Below are positions 17,830 through 29,093 of a DNA stretch of 40,047 bases, in pieces. Within the stretch, counting starts at the first letter, position 1. Each line of letters begins with the position of its first letter. Position numbers and translations under genes: made by a program. The DNA is from an uncultured Acidobacteriia bacterium (GTDB taxonomy: Bacteria; Acidobacteriota; Terriglobia; Bryobacterales; Bryobacteraceae), in contig CAIRSA010000539.1 of the NCBI GenBank assembly GCA_903881085.1, positions 1-40,047 on the forward strand, read 5' to 3'. The notes under the pieces are model-generated. The model did no database searches. It was not told the origin of the DNA and saw only the letters and a program-made list of their open reading frames with translations.

Positions 17830-19146
17830 ATGCGTACAATTTGTTTCGTGATTTCCTGTGGCTCCATCCTTGCCGCGACGCCTGAGTTCAGCAAAGACGT
17901 CGCACCAATCCTGAATAAGCACTGCGTGCAATGCCACCGCCCAAACGACATTGCGCCGATGTCGCTGCTCGACTACAAATCCGCGCGCCCCTGGGCGAAG
18001 TCGATACGCCGCGCAGTAACCGCGCGCAGCATGCCGCCGTGGTTTGCCGACGCCGAACCAGGCCACTTCTCCAACGATCCGCGCTTGTCGAAGAAGGAAA
18101 TCGAAACCATCCAGGCCTGGGCCGACGGTGGAGCAAAAGAAGGTAACCCGGGCGATCTGCCTAAACCGCCAACATATGTGGAGGGCTGGCAGTTAGGTAA
18201 GCCAGACGTTGTGATCGACATCGGCGAAGACTACAAAGTAACAGCGGGTGAGGACGCCTACGAACACTTCACCGTCTCGACGAATTTCACCGAGGGCAAG
18301 TGGATTCGTGCGGCTGAAATCAAGCCGGGCAACCGCCAGGTGGTGCATCATGTGCACGTGCTGCTGGTGCAGGACAATCTGGAAGCCATGGCGGCTGCCT
18401 CCACCCTCAACGCACCGGGACTGTCGGACTATCTGATCAAAGATGGCAAGCTGACGCGTATTCGCATGGATTCGCCTGTAGTCAATGACGCCTGCGCATC
18501 GGATGCTCCCGCCTTGCCGTTTCTGCGCGGCTACCAACAAGGCGGACTGGCGGCGTTCCTGCCGGGGCGTCCTCCGGATGTATTCGAAGAAGGAACGGCG
18601 AAGTGGCTTCCGGCTGGAGCGAAACTGGAGTTCGTGATTCACTACGCGCGCACGTCGAAAAAAGAGCAGACAGACCGCACCAGCGTGGGCCTGTTCTTAG
18701 CGCCGGCTCAACCGAAGCAGGTGCTGCAACGCATGGACCTGCGAAACTTCTTCATGCGCATTCCAGCTGGCGCCGCGAATCAGGAAGTGCGGCGCTGCCA
18801 CACCTTCGATCGCGATACAGAACTGCTCAGCTTTACGCCGCACATGCATTACCGCGGTAAAGACATCCGCTACGAACTGGTGCATGCCAACGGCAGGAAA
18901 GAGGTGCTGCTCAATGTGCCGCATTACGACTTCAACTGGCAACTGGTCTATCGCTTGCGCCAACCTGTCATCGCCGAACGAGGAAGCCGAATCGAAATCA
19001 CGGCCCACTACGACAACAGTGCCAATAACAAGGCAAACCCCGATTTCAAGGCGGTGGTTCGCTGGGGCGATAAGAGCGAAGAAGAAATGATGACCAGTTG
19101 GATTGAGTTTCTGGAGCGGCCACAATACACGGGCCGCGCGAAGTGA
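17830..19146 (+). CDS. Mono-heme c / copper type II monooxygenase-like secreted protein
   Basis: A 438-residue exported protein. After a short signal peptide (residues 1-16) comes a heme c domain with CVQCH (32-36) and MSLLDY further on, the sort of fused N-terminal cytochrome typical of Acidobacteriota and Planctomycetes. The rest resembles the C-terminal part of copper type II ascorbate-dependent monooxygenases: HHVH (173-176), a RCHTF segment, and PHMHYRGKD with His338 and His340 as likely copper ligands. The reaction would be a copper-catalysed C-H oxidation fed by the heme, which is an inference from family resemblance. Start at the ATG 17830 with GGGAG upstream. It is divergent from the secreted-protein/MauG pair over a 160-base gap, so the three may share regulation. 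Confidence 0.75.
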   Translation: MRTICFVISCGSILAATPEFSKDVAPILNKHCVQCHRPNDIAPMSLLDYKSARPWAKSIRRAVTARSMPPWFADAEPGHFSNDPRLSKKEIETIQAWADGGAKEGNPGDLPKPPTYVEGWQLGKPDVVIDIGEDYKVTAGEDAYEHFTVSTNFTEGKWIRAAEIKPGNRQVVHHVHVLLVQDNLEAMAAASTLNAPGLSDYLIKDGKLTRIRMDSPVVNDACASDAPALPFLRGYQQGGLAAFLPGRPPDVFEEGTAKWLPAGAKLEFVIHYARTSKKEQTDRTSVGLFLAPAQPKQVLQRMDLRNFFMRIPAGAANQEVRRCHTFDRDTELLSFTPHMHYRGKDIRYELVHANGRKEVLLNVPHYDFNWQLVYRLRQPVIAERGSRIEITAHYDNSANNKANPDFKAVVRWGDKSEEEMMTSWIEFLERPQYTGRAK

Positions 19147-19147
19147 C

Positions 19148-19360
19148 TTAATCGAAATGGAACCGGGCGTATCGGGCGCGGAAGCGGTTGAATGATTCGT
19201 CCGGTGGCGCGGCAGAATCCGGCATGGCGCGCTCAAACATCTCGCGGCATTCTTCGTCTTCCAGGAGCAGGCGCTCTACGTAGTCATCCAGATTGAGTCC
19301 TTCGGCCCTAGCTCTGGTAGTAATTAATTCTTCAACAACAGCGGGAAGGGAGATAACCAT
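19148..19360 (-). CDS. Small protein with RHH-like N-terminus, possible orphan antitoxin
   Basis: A 70-residue protein. Its first half (MVISLPAVVEELITTRARAE, then GLNLDDYVERLLL) looks like a short strand followed by two helices, the pattern of ribbon-helix-helix antitoxins. The acidic middle and the C-terminal segment FNRFRARYARFHF could bind a partner. No toxin gene follows: it ends one base from the convergent copper-monooxygenase-like gene, and a tRNA-Leu gene lies upstream. A single-gene antitoxin-like protein of this size is common in this phylum. Function is not established. Confidence 0.45.
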   Translation of the reverse strand: MVISLPAVVEELITTRARAEGLNLDDYVERLLLEDEECREMFERAMPDSAAPPDESFNRFRARYARFHFD

Positions 19361-19412
19361 AATGATCCCCGAAAAAAGTTATGCCGCATGTAACGGCAGG
19401 TTGAAGTTCTAA

Positions 19413-19499
19413 TGGTGCGAATGGGGAGGGTCGAACTCCCATTCCCTTTCGGGAGCCAGATCCTAAGTCTGGTGCGTCTGCCAATTCCGCCACATTCGC
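19413..19499 (-). tRNA. tRNA-Leu (anticodon UAG)
   Basis: The minus strand folds as a class II tRNA. The acceptor stem GCGAATG/CATTCGC is perfect, the D-arm is GGCGGAATTGGCAGACGC, the anticodon stem is CCAGA/TCTGG around CTTAGGA (anticodon TAG), and there is a long variable arm (CTCCC GAAA GGGA). The T-arm is GGGAGTTCGACCCTCCC-like and the 3' end is A followed by encoded CCA (19413-19415). It reads CUN leucine codons, chiefly CUA. No damage is seen. Confidence 0.95.
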
Positions 19500-19536
19500 G
19501 TACCACCTATTATCGCAATTTCGTAGGCCGCACGCA

Positions 19537-20379
19537 CTACATGCTCGCAGCCAATACGGATTCGCGGACCCGGCTGGCAGCCTTCCGCCGCAGATTTACA
19601 AGACGCGGCTCTACGGAGCCACATTCGCAGGGTGCTTCATGCCATTCGGCAAGCATGCCGCTTTCTAGCCGCAACACCGGAAAGTGAGGATTGTCAAGAA
19701 ACGTGACCAGGATTTCCCCGCTCGGCAACCGTTCCAGATATCCGGCATCGCGCGAAAGATGCAAACCTGCGTGCGCATCGCATTCCGCGGCAAGCAAGTC
19801 GCCGCCGAAGCCGAAAAACTGTTCGTACACTGGCACTCCAAAGGCTTGCCATAACAGTTCGCGGTCATCCGCGCGCAGTGGCCCCTCCAGAATTCCGGTG
19901 AAAGCGATTACCGAGTGCCTCAGCGGTGGAATCCAGGTTGCCCCGCGGCGAACAGCTTCAGCGAAGCAGCGCAGCGTATCTATCGGCCCCGCGATCATCT
20001 CAGGCTCATAGCGCGCCAGTGCAGGGTCCCACGGATTGGAAAAAACACGGCTGTGCAAGCCCGGCAAAAAGTGCGGCGAAAGGATTGCGGTGCGTGAAAC
20101 GCCTGGTATCGAATGATGAAAGCGGCTCCAGCTAAACGACCAGGCCTTATTGTCTCGAAAACGTTCGGCATGCTTCAAATAATCGATGAGACTCACCGGC
20201 TCAATCCGTTTCAGGCAATCGGCAGCGTTGGAAATGGCCGTATGGCGCACATCCCAACGGTATTGTTCATAATGTCTGGTACGCTGCGCAGCCGCAAGCA
20301 TGGTCTCGCGAAGACGCCGCAGTTGCCGGGTCTCGGGGTTCGCCGTCCAGGCGCGCTGGAGGATAGATTCAAGTGCCAC
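19537..20379 (-). CDS. Truncated PaaK/CapK-like adenylate-forming protein
   Basis: A 280-residue protein resembling the second half of phenylacetate-CoA ligase/CapK-type enzymes. Visible pieces are the substrate/ATP pocket region VYEQFFGFGGDLLAAEC, the segment GEILVTFLDNPHFPVLRLESG, and a CECGSVEPRL motif close to the CxCGR..PR of the family. The N-terminal ATP-binding loop (SSGTTG-like) of full-length members (about 430 residues) is absent, as is a clear C-terminal subdomain. It is probably a degenerate or reassigned relative. The start is a GTG at 20379; no Shine-Dalgarno is visible. It is divergent from the small barrel protein, with 37 bases between starts. Alternative: a hypothetical protein with a PaaK-like fold only. 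Confidence 0.5.
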   Translation of the reverse strand: MALESILQRAWTANPETRQLRRLRETMLAAAQRTRHYEQYRWDVRHTAISNAADCLKRIEPVSLIDYLKHAERFRDNKAWSFSWSRFHHSIPGVSRTAILSPHFLPGLHSRVFSNPWDPALARYEPEMIAGPIDTLRCFAEAVRRGATWIPPLRHSVIAFTGILEGPLRADDRELLWQAFGVPVYEQFFGFGGDLLAAECDAHAGLHLSRDAGYLERLPSGEILVTFLDNPHFPVLRLESGMLAEWHEAPCECGSVEPRLVNLRRKAASRVRESVLAASM

Positions 20380-20416
20380 GATATAATTAATGTTGGTTTA
20401 GAAGGGAAAATTTCTC

Positions 20417-20947
20417 ATGAAACAATCGATTCTTCTTCTGTTTTTTTCAGCAGCATTGAATGCACAGCATTTGTCATACGGATTGAAGGCTGGCGCGCCG
20501 CTCACCGATGTCGTGCAAGGGAGTGGAAACGTGGCCGCTTCCACCACGCGCCTGACTATCGGGCCGATGTTGGAGCTACGCCTGCCGGCGGGCTTGGCCG
20601 TGGAATTCGACGTGCTCTATAAGAAGTTTTCCGCCACCACCGGCACAGCCGCCAGCCAAAGCGCGGGCAGTTGGGATTTTCCCATCGTCGGCAAGTACAA
20701 AATGCCCGGCATCATCGCCCGGCCTTACGCCGAAGCCGGTTTTGACTACAACAGCTTAAGCAGCATCGCCACATTTAATCTGAAGAATCGCAAAGGGCTG
20801 ATCCTGGGAGCGGGAATCGAGATTTCGCTGCCGAAGATCCACATCGCCCCGGAGTTGCGTTATACGCGATACAACCAGAACGTGACTTTGCAAACGCTGA
20901 TTCCCAACGCCAATCAGGCGGAAGTGCTGATAGGGATTTCATTTTGA
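20417..20947 (+). CDS. Small outer-membrane beta-barrel protein
   Basis: A 176-residue protein with a signal peptide (MKQSILLLFFSAALNAQ) and alternating amphipathic strands ending in an aromatic terminus (VLIGISF), the pattern of the PF13568-type outer-membrane beta-barrel family (8 strands). GLKAGAPLTDV at the mature N-terminus is a typical first strand. GAAGGGA lies 9-10 bases before the ATG. Its TGA overlaps the TTG start of nadD by four bases (TTGA), so the two are translationally coupled although they are functionally unrelated. Ligand unknown. Confidence 0.7.
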   Translation: MKQSILLLFFSAALNAQHLSYGLKAGAPLTDVVQGSGNVAASTTRLTIGPMLELRLPAGLAVEFDVLYKKFSATTGTAASQSAGSWDFPIVGKYKMPGIIARPYAEAGFDYNSLSSIATFNLKNRKGLILGAGIEISLPKIHIAPELRYTRYNQNVTLQTLIPNANQAEVLIGISF

Positions 20948-21510
20948 GGCTGGCGATCTTTGGCGGTACGTTTGATCCGGTCCATAACGCGCACATCACG
21001 GTGGCGCGCGAGGCACTGCTGAACTTCGCGCTGGATAAAGTGGTGTTTATTCCAGCCGCTGTGCCGCCCCATAAGGCCGCGCAGACAGGCGCAAACTATG
21101 AGGAGAGGTTCGCCATGGTCCGGCTGGCCTGCGCGGATGAACCGCATTTTCAACCCTCGCGGCTGGAAGAGGACAATCGGAAGAGTTATTCGATTTTTAC
21201 GATTGAACGCGTGCGGGCGCTGCTGGCGGCTTCCGACGAGTTGTTCTTCATCATCGGTGCCGATGCCTTCGCCGAGATTCAAACGTGGTTCCGATGGCAG
21301 GATGTTTTGGCGGCAGTACAGTTTATTGTGGTGACGCGGCCAGGGCATGAATACGAAGTGCCGCCCGCGGCGCGAGTCCACAGGTTGGAAACCTTGGCAT
21401 TGCCGGAGTCTTCTTCAGAGATCCGCCGCAAGCTCGCGAACGGGGAAACGCCGGAGGAGCTGCCGCCGGCTGTGACGGCGTTCATTAAGGCACGCGGGTT
21501 GTACTGCTAG
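20944..21510 (+). CDS. nadD: Nicotinate-mononucleotide adenylyltransferase
   Basis: NadD transfers AMP from ATP to nicotinate mononucleotide, giving deamido-NAD, in NAD synthesis. The 188 residues carry the nucleotidyltransferase signature GGTFDPVHNAH (7-17), a central FFIIGADAF segment that helps bind the nucleotide, and a C-terminal SSSEIRRKL corresponding to the ISST.IR motif. Length is normal. The start is a TTG (20944-20946) lying in the preceding gene's TGA stop; no separate ribosome site is seen, which fits coupling. nadC, the enzyme feeding this step, lies 7 kb away at 28245. Confidence 0.95.
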   Translation: MRLAIFGGTFDPVHNAHITVAREALLNFALDKVVFIPAAVPPHKAAQTGANYEERFAMVRLACADEPHFQPSRLEEDNRKSYSIFTIERVRALLAASDELFFIIGADAFAEIQTWFRWQDVLAAVQFIVVTRPGHEYEVPPAARVHRLETLALPESSSEIRRKLANGETPEELPPAVTAFIKARGLYC

Positions 21511-21557
21511 ATTCCTGGAATACTGACTATCCCCAGTTCTTCCGCTAGACTGAATAA

Positions 21558-23207
21558 ATGCCGATTCGCAGACTGGTTGAAGCCGCACTCCTTATGGGGG
21601 TATTTTCCTGCGCAATATTCTGGCCCCGGCTGGGAGAGGGATTCTTTTCGTCGGCAGCTAGACGCGCAAATGCGTTGGCGCGCCGTCCACTGCTGTGTTG
21701 CGCCGGTCTCGTTCTATTGGTTATATTTGTCCGCCTGGCGATGCTCCCATTTTGGGACATTCCCGTCGCGGCAGTTCATGATGAATTCAGTTACCTTTTG
21801 TTGGGTGACACGCTCGCGCATGGCCGGTTGGCCAATCCACCGCATCCGATGCGGCAGTTTTTCGAGGTGACGCATGTGCTCTCTACCCCAACCTATGCAT
21901 CGAAGTATTTTCCGGGCCAGGGAGTGTTTCTGGCCTTCGGGCAAGCGCTGTTAGGGCACCCTTGGTTCGGCGTTTTGCTCAGCAGCGCGCTGATGGCTGG
22001 TGCAACCTTATGGGCCGCGTTTGCCTGGCTGCCGCCAGGGTGGGCGCTGCTGGCGGGAGTCCTTTGCTTCCCCATGTCGGCCATCAGCTATTGGATGAAC
22101 TCGTATTGGGGCGGTAGCGTGTGCGGACTAGGTGGCGCCTTGGTGCTAGGCGCCGTGGGCAGAATGCTCGACGGAACTCGCGGCGTGTATGCGAATTCTA
22201 CATTGCTGGGAGCCGGCTCCGTGCTCATCTGCTGGACCAGGCCCTTTGAGGGGATTTTGTTCCTGACTCCGCTGTTTCTATTCCTCCTCTGGAAAAGCCA
22301 CAAAACGCTGCCGCTTACTGCGTGGATTCCGGTCACGGCGGTAGGACTGTTGGGAGCAGCATTTTTAGGTTTCTTTTTTTATCGGATCACCGGCAATGCA
22401 ATGGTTCCGCCGGAAGCGGAATTCCAGCGGCAGTACGGGAGGGCGCCACTGTTTATTTTCGGAGAGGTGGGTCCGCTCAGGCAGTTACGGGATCCGCACA
22501 TGGATTTGGTGCATAACCGTTGGGAGGTGGAGTTGATCGAGCGCGAGCGCACCCTGGACGGGCTACTGGAACGCGGTGCCAAAAACTGGGGAGCGGTTGC
22601 GCAAATCGCCGGCGGGCATTGGATTTTGCTGGTGCCGCTATTATGCCTATGGCCCTTTATTATTCGAACAAAACCGGGAATTCTATGCTGGCTGGTTCTG
22701 ATTATCTATGCCGCCTCGGCGCCCGAGATGTATTTCATGCCGCATTTCTCCGCGCCGCAGTTCGCTGCAATTATCATCGTTGTTGCGGCAGGTTTCCAGC
22801 ATTTGTATTCGTGGAAGTTCCAAGGTAAACCAGCAGGACGTCTTCTGGCGCCCGCACTTGCGGCAGTGGGACTTCTGTTGGGTCTGGGCGGCACCGCATG
22901 GGATTGGATGAAGACCCACGAATCGGGAGATCCAATGACTTATTTCACGCTGCCGACCGGCGGGCGAGATCGTCTGGAACAATCCTTGGCGGAGGGAAAA
23001 CACGTTGTCTTGGTTCGCTACGAGCCGCCTTATAATTTCCATGCGCAATGGGTTTTCAATAAGGCCAATATCGATCTGCAGAGCGTGGTTTGGGCACACG
23101 ACCTGGGCGAGCAGGAGAACCGGCTACTGCAGGCTTATTATCCTGACCGAAAGTTCTGGCTCTACCGGCCGAATCAGGATCCAACATGGCTGACCGAATA
23201 CAAATAG
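21558..23207 (+). CDS. Polytopic GT39-like glycosyltransferase
   Basis: A 549-residue inner-membrane protein with at least nine or ten hydrophobic segments and a C-terminal soluble part (about 440-549). The extracytoplasmic loop VHDEFSYLLLGD with D75-E76 after the first membrane segment pair matches the acidic catalytic pair of GT-C glycosyltransferases (RgtA/B/C/D, ArnT, PMT), which use polyprenyl-phosphate sugars. The next loop has HP.RQFFE and YASKYFPGQG, as in Solibacter-type members. The acceptor is unknown. The gene follows nadD after 47 bases and precedes the tannase-family gene closely, so co-transcription is possible. Confidence is moderate because the family is broad. Confidence 0.6.
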   Translation: MPIRRLVEAALLMGVFSCAIFWPRLGEGFFSSAARRANALARRPLLCCAGLVLLVIFVRLAMLPFWDIPVAAVHDEFSYLLLGDTLAHGRLANPPHPMRQFFEVTHVLSTPTYASKYFPGQGVFLAFGQALLGHPWFGVLLSSALMAGATLWAAFAWLPPGWALLAGVLCFPMSAISYWMNSYWGGSVCGLGGALVLGAVGRMLDGTRGVYANSTLLGAGSVLICWTRPFEGILFLTPLFLFLLWKSHKTLPLTAWIPVTAVGLLGAAFLGFFFYRITGNAMVPPEAEFQRQYGRAPLFIFGEVGPLRQLRDPHMDLVHNRWEVELIERERTLDGLLERGAKNWGAVAQIAGGHWILLVPLLCLWPFIIRTKPGILCWLVLIIYAASAPEMYFMPHFSAPQFAAIIIVVAAGFQHLYSWKFQGKPAGRLLAPALAAVGLLLGLGGTAWDWMKTHESGDPMTYFTLPTGGRDRLEQSLAEGKHVVLVRYEPPYNFHAQWVFNKANIDLQSVVWAHDLGEQENRLLQAYYPDRKFWLYRPNQDPTWLTEYK

Positions 23208-23222
23208 AATAACGTGAGGACT

Positions 23223-24761
23223 ATGAGGAAGCTGATACTGTATCTTATGTTGCCGGGCCTTGCAACAGCCGCAAGTTGCGATTCCTTGGCGAGGCTGGCA
23301 ATTCCACACGTAGAGATCGCTTCCGCTGCCATGATGCAGCAGCCCGATCGCTGCGTGGTGAAAGCCGTAAGCCGGCCAACCGCGGATTCTGAGATCAAAA
23401 TCGAAGTGTGGCTGCCGCCTGTCGCAAGTTGGAATGGCAAATACCTGCAAGTGGGCAACGGCGGATGGGCAGGCACCGTCCCTGCCGGCACGCTAATGTT
23501 TGGCGTGCGGCGCGGCTTTGCGTCGGCGGGTACGGACGATGGCCATAGCGGCGGTGGCGCGGCGTGGTCTATCGGTCATCCGGAAAAATTGATCGATTTC
23601 GGCCATCGTGCACTGCACGAAACCGGCATCGTGGCGAAGGCCGTGGCCCACGCATTTTATGAGAAACCCGCGGCGCGCAGCTATTTTTACGGCTGTTCCG
23701 ATGGCGGCCGCGAGGCGCTGATGGAAGCGCAGCGCTATCCGGAAGACTTCGACGGCATCGTCGCCGGCGCACCCGCAAACGACTGGACCTATCATTTCGC
23801 TGGCTTCATCTGGAATGAGCAGGCGCTGATGTCGAAGCCCGAAAGTTTCATTCCTCCGTCCAAATTGCCAGCGATTCAGAAGGCAGTACTTGCAAAGTGC
23901 GATTCGCTCGATGGCGTTCGCGATGGCTTGATCGAAGACCCGCGCAAGTGCAAATTCGATCCGGCCGCGCTGCGTTGCAAGAGCGGCGACAATGACGACT
24001 GCCTAACCGCGGCACAGATTGACACGTTAAAGAAGATCTACGCCGGCCCAGTGAATCCACGCACCGGCAAGCAGATTTATCCGGGCTATCCGGCCGGCCA
24101 CGAAGCGATTCAGGGCGCATGGGCGCCGTGGATCATCGGCGCGCCGCCCGCGAATGCGTTGCACTTTATGTTTGGCAACACGCTGTTTGGGCAAGCCGTG
24201 CGCGAAGAGACCGATTGGGATTTCCGCAAGATGAATTTCGATGACGACGTGGCGTTCGCGTACGAGAAGGCGGGAATTCATCTGAACTCTTCCAACCCCG
24301 ATCTGCGCACGTTCCGCGCGCATGGCGGCAAGTTGATTCAGTATCACGGCTGGGCCGACGCGGCCATTTCGCCCTACGGCTCGATCGAGTATTACGACAA
24401 AGTGGTGGACTTCTTCGCCCGCTATCCCGACGCGCGCGCCAAGGGCAAGCCGGCTGTGCAGGATTTTTACCGCTTGTTTATGGTGCCTGGAATGGGCCAC
24501 TGCGGCGGCGGCCTTGGTCCGAACAACTTTGGCAATGGCGGCGCGATTCTGCCGGCGGATGCGGAGCATGATCTGCTATTGTCATTGGAACGTTGGGTGG
24601 AGCAAGGCACGGCCCCGGAGAAGCTGATCGGCACCGGCAAGTCCGTGCTGGAGCCTGCCAAGAAGCTGACCCGGCCGCTGTGCCCGTATCCGCAGGTGGT
24701 GAAGTATAACGGCTCGGGCGATGTGAACGAGGCGGCCAGTTTCAGCTGCGCGGCACCGTAA
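23223..24761 (+). CDS. Tannase / feruloyl-esterase family secreted hydrolase
   Basis: A 512-residue exported esterase (PF07519). It hydrolyses gallate, ferulate or similar phenolic esters of plant material; the exact substrate is not visible. Signal peptide about 1-20 (MRKLILYLMLPGLATAA). The family CS-D-HC motif is complete: C158-S159 in GCSDGG, Asp379 in GWADA and H426-C427 in MGHCGG, with the two cysteines expected to bond and hold the catalytic triad. Additional conserved VGNGGWAG and SAGTDDGHSG elements are present. Alternative start GTG at 23214 lacks a Shine-Dalgarno, while the ATG at 23223 has GTGAGGA very close, so the start is uncertain by three residues. It fits a plant-litter-degrading lifestyle. 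Confidence 0.9.
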   Translation: MRKLILYLMLPGLATAASCDSLARLAIPHVEIASAAMMQQPDRCVVKAVSRPTADSEIKIEVWLPPVASWNGKYLQVGNGGWAGTVPAGTLMFGVRRGFASAGTDDGHSGGGAAWSIGHPEKLIDFGHRALHETGIVAKAVAHAFYEKPAARSYFYGCSDGGREALMEAQRYPEDFDGIVAGAPANDWTYHFAGFIWNEQALMSKPESFIPPSKLPAIQKAVLAKCDSLDGVRDGLIEDPRKCKFDPAALRCKSGDNDDCLTAAQIDTLKKIYAGPVNPRTGKQIYPGYPAGHEAIQGAWAPWIIGAPPANALHFMFGNTLFGQAVREETDWDFRKMNFDDDVAFAYEKAGIHLNSSNPDLRTFRAHGGKLIQYHGWADAAISPYGSIEYYDKVVDFFARYPDARAKGKPAVQDFYRLFMVPGMGHCGGGLGPNNFGNGGAILPADAEHDLLLSLERWVEQGTAPEKLIGTGKSVLEPAKKLTRPLCPYPQVVKYNGSGDVNEAASFSCAAP

Positions 24762-24815
24762 TCGTCAAGAGTAACCCGTCACTGCGAAATCAAATGCTAG
24801 CGACCATCGAACAAC

Positions 24816-25268
24816 TCAATGAACCGAGCCACCTAAGGTCAAAATCAAATCCGGGCTACCGCCCATTACAGCATGCCAGGCCACCGCGCTATCAAATGTC
24901 ACCAAGCACGCAGAATGGCGCATCGCTAACGCAGCAAGATATGCATCCGTCAATTGTTTGGCCCCAATAAGGCGTTCGGAAATGATCGAGTCGATGTCGG
25001 TAATCGAGAAGTCATCATTCCAGAAGACGTGACGCCAGGGCCGGGTTGCTTTCATTTGTCTCAAGGTTGCGATCGCCTCATCTGGCGTGCGCTTACTGCC
25101 ACGATATGCCGGTTGAGAAAGTATGCGGACCATGCCATTTTCGGTGATCGGACAGGAGGCCCAGGTCTGTTGTTTCGTTTCAGCCATCCATCGATGAATC
25201 TCATCGTGGAAGATGTGACTAGGATCTGCAATCGCGATCAGTACACTAACGTCGAAAAGCCAGATCAA
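24816..25268 (-). CDS. vapC: VapC-family PIN-domain ribonuclease toxin
   Basis: A 150-residue PIN-domain nuclease. The acidic residues expected to hold magnesium are visible: Asp6 (LFDVSVL), Glu43 (ITENGMVR), Asp108 (QLTDAYL) and Asp126 (LVTFD). The subfamily with D.SVLIAIADP.H..H is a known VapC branch that cuts tRNA or rRNA; the target here is unknown. The start is a TTG (25268) inside the TGA of the upstream antitoxin gene, a 4-base overlap, so the toxin is made in proportion to the antitoxin. No defect seen. Confidence 0.9.
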   Translation of the reverse strand: MIWLFDVSVLIAIADPSHIFHDEIHRWMAETKQQTWASCPITENGMVRILSQPAYRGSKRTPDEAIATLRQMKATRPWRHVFWNDDFSITDIDSIISERLIGAKQLTDAYLAALAMRHSACLVTFDSAVAWHAVMGGSPDLILTLGGSVH

Positions 25269-25525
25269 CTCTTATCTTCTCCGTAAAGGTCCTGGATATC
25301 TGATTGATCCAAGAGTTGGGATATATGTTCCGGGGTTACAGGTCTTGCCCCGGCAGGCACAGCCAGCACCGGAAATCCGTTTCGCGTTGTAGCCGCAGCA
25401 GGACTGCGCTCCAACCCTCGCCAAGCCAGTTCGCTGATCACGCTGGAAAGAGATTGCCCGCGCGCCTCAGACAAGGCTTGCGCAGTACGCAGCAACTCGT
25501 CGTCAAGATCGATGGTCGTCTCCAT
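25265..25525 (-). CDS. vapB: VapB-type antitoxin
   Basis: An 86-residue antitoxin for the adjacent VapC. The N-terminus METTIDLDDELLRTAQALSE and the following SLSSVISELAWRGLE form a ribbon-helix-helix DNA-binding fold; the tail (HISQLLDQSDIQDLYGEDKS) should wrap around the toxin. It is translationally coupled to vapC by TTGA. Such pairs normally repress their own promoter, which would lie in 25526-25599 between this gene and valS; no perfect operator palindrome was found by eye. Confidence 0.85.
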   Translation of the reverse strand: METTIDLDDELLRTAQALSEARGQSLSSVISELAWRGLERSPAAATTRNGFPVLAVPAGARPVTPEHISQLLDQSDIQDLYGEDKS

Positions 25526-25599
25526 AGCTTGATCATATCATCCGCCTCGCTACACAAGCACTTCTAGCCACCCATCCCTGCTATATTTAAAGTTTCCCC

Positions 25600-28244
<2,645 letters not shown>

Positions 28245-28248
<4 letters not shown>

Positions 28249-29060
28249 TCGACGTTGTTAGACGGGCACTCGAAGAGGACATCGGCTCCGGCGATATCAC
28301 CAGCACTTTGTGTGTCGACGCCGATGTAATGGCAGAGGGCCGCTTCTTCGCGCGGCAGAATATAGTGCTAGCCGGTTCCACGCTTTTGCCTTTGATATAC
28401 GAAGTGCGCGGCGGAGTGGATCAGTTGGATTTACGCGCCGCCGTCGGCACGCGCCTGCAATCTGGCGACGAAATCGCCTACGTTCGCGGACGCGCCCGCA
28501 CGCTGCTTGAGTGCGAGCGCGTCTCGTTAAACTTCATGCAGCGGCTCAGTGGCGTAGCCACGCTGGCCAGCAAATTCGCCGATGCCGTAACTGGCACGAA
28601 CTGCCGCATTCTCGACACGAGAAAAACCACGCCGGGCCTGCGCATGCTTGAAAAAGCGGCGGCCGCGGCGGGCGGCGCAACCAATCATCGCATCGGTCTG
28701 TACGATGCGGTGCTGATCAAGAACAACCACATCACTGCCGCCGGTGGAGTGCGCGCGGCGCTTGAACGATGCAAGAGTGCAACAGTCCGTGTCGAGATCG
28801 AAGTGCGCACCTGGGCCGAACTCGAAGAGGCTATGGCCTGCGGTGCAAAGCATCTTCTGCTCGATAATTTAACGCCGGCCGAAGCCGCGGTGTGGGTGAA
28901 GCACGTCGCTGGCCGCGCCGTGACGGAGATCTCCGGCGGCGTCACGCTCGATACCGTCCGCGACTACGCGCAAACGGGCGCGGACTTCATCTCAGTCGGC
29001 GCAATCACGCACTCGGCAGTCGCTGTCGACATCAATTTCCGATTGGAATGGAAAGGGTAG
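28245..29060 (+). CDS. nadC: Quinolinate phosphoribosyltransferase (decarboxylating)
   Basis: NadC converts quinolinate plus PRPP to nicotinate mononucleotide, the step before NadD in NAD synthesis. The 271 residues show the N-terminal EDIGSGDITS, the central DTRKTTPGLR, AGGATNHRIGLYDAVLIKNNH, and the C-terminal LLLDNL and EISGGV barrel motifs with Lys, Arg and His residues expected at the active site. Length is normal. It begins with TTG in the valS TGA (TTGA), with no independent ribosome site. Its TAG ends at the first base of the palindrome at 29060-29080. Confidence 0.97.
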
Positions 29061-29080
29061 GACAGGCGATTCGCCTGTCC
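29060..29080. repeat. Palindrome with GGCGATTCGCC core inside the nadC-birA gap
   Basis: Perfect 10-bp arms (GGACAGGCGA and TCGCCTGTCC) around one base, starting at the last base of the nadC stop. It fills the gap between two genes on the same strand, so it could stall or cut the transcript and reduce birA. The core matches 1-17. Related bases also occur at 14822-14836, but only one arm is kept there. Confidence 0.6.
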
Positions 29081-29093
29081 CCAACGTAACCAA

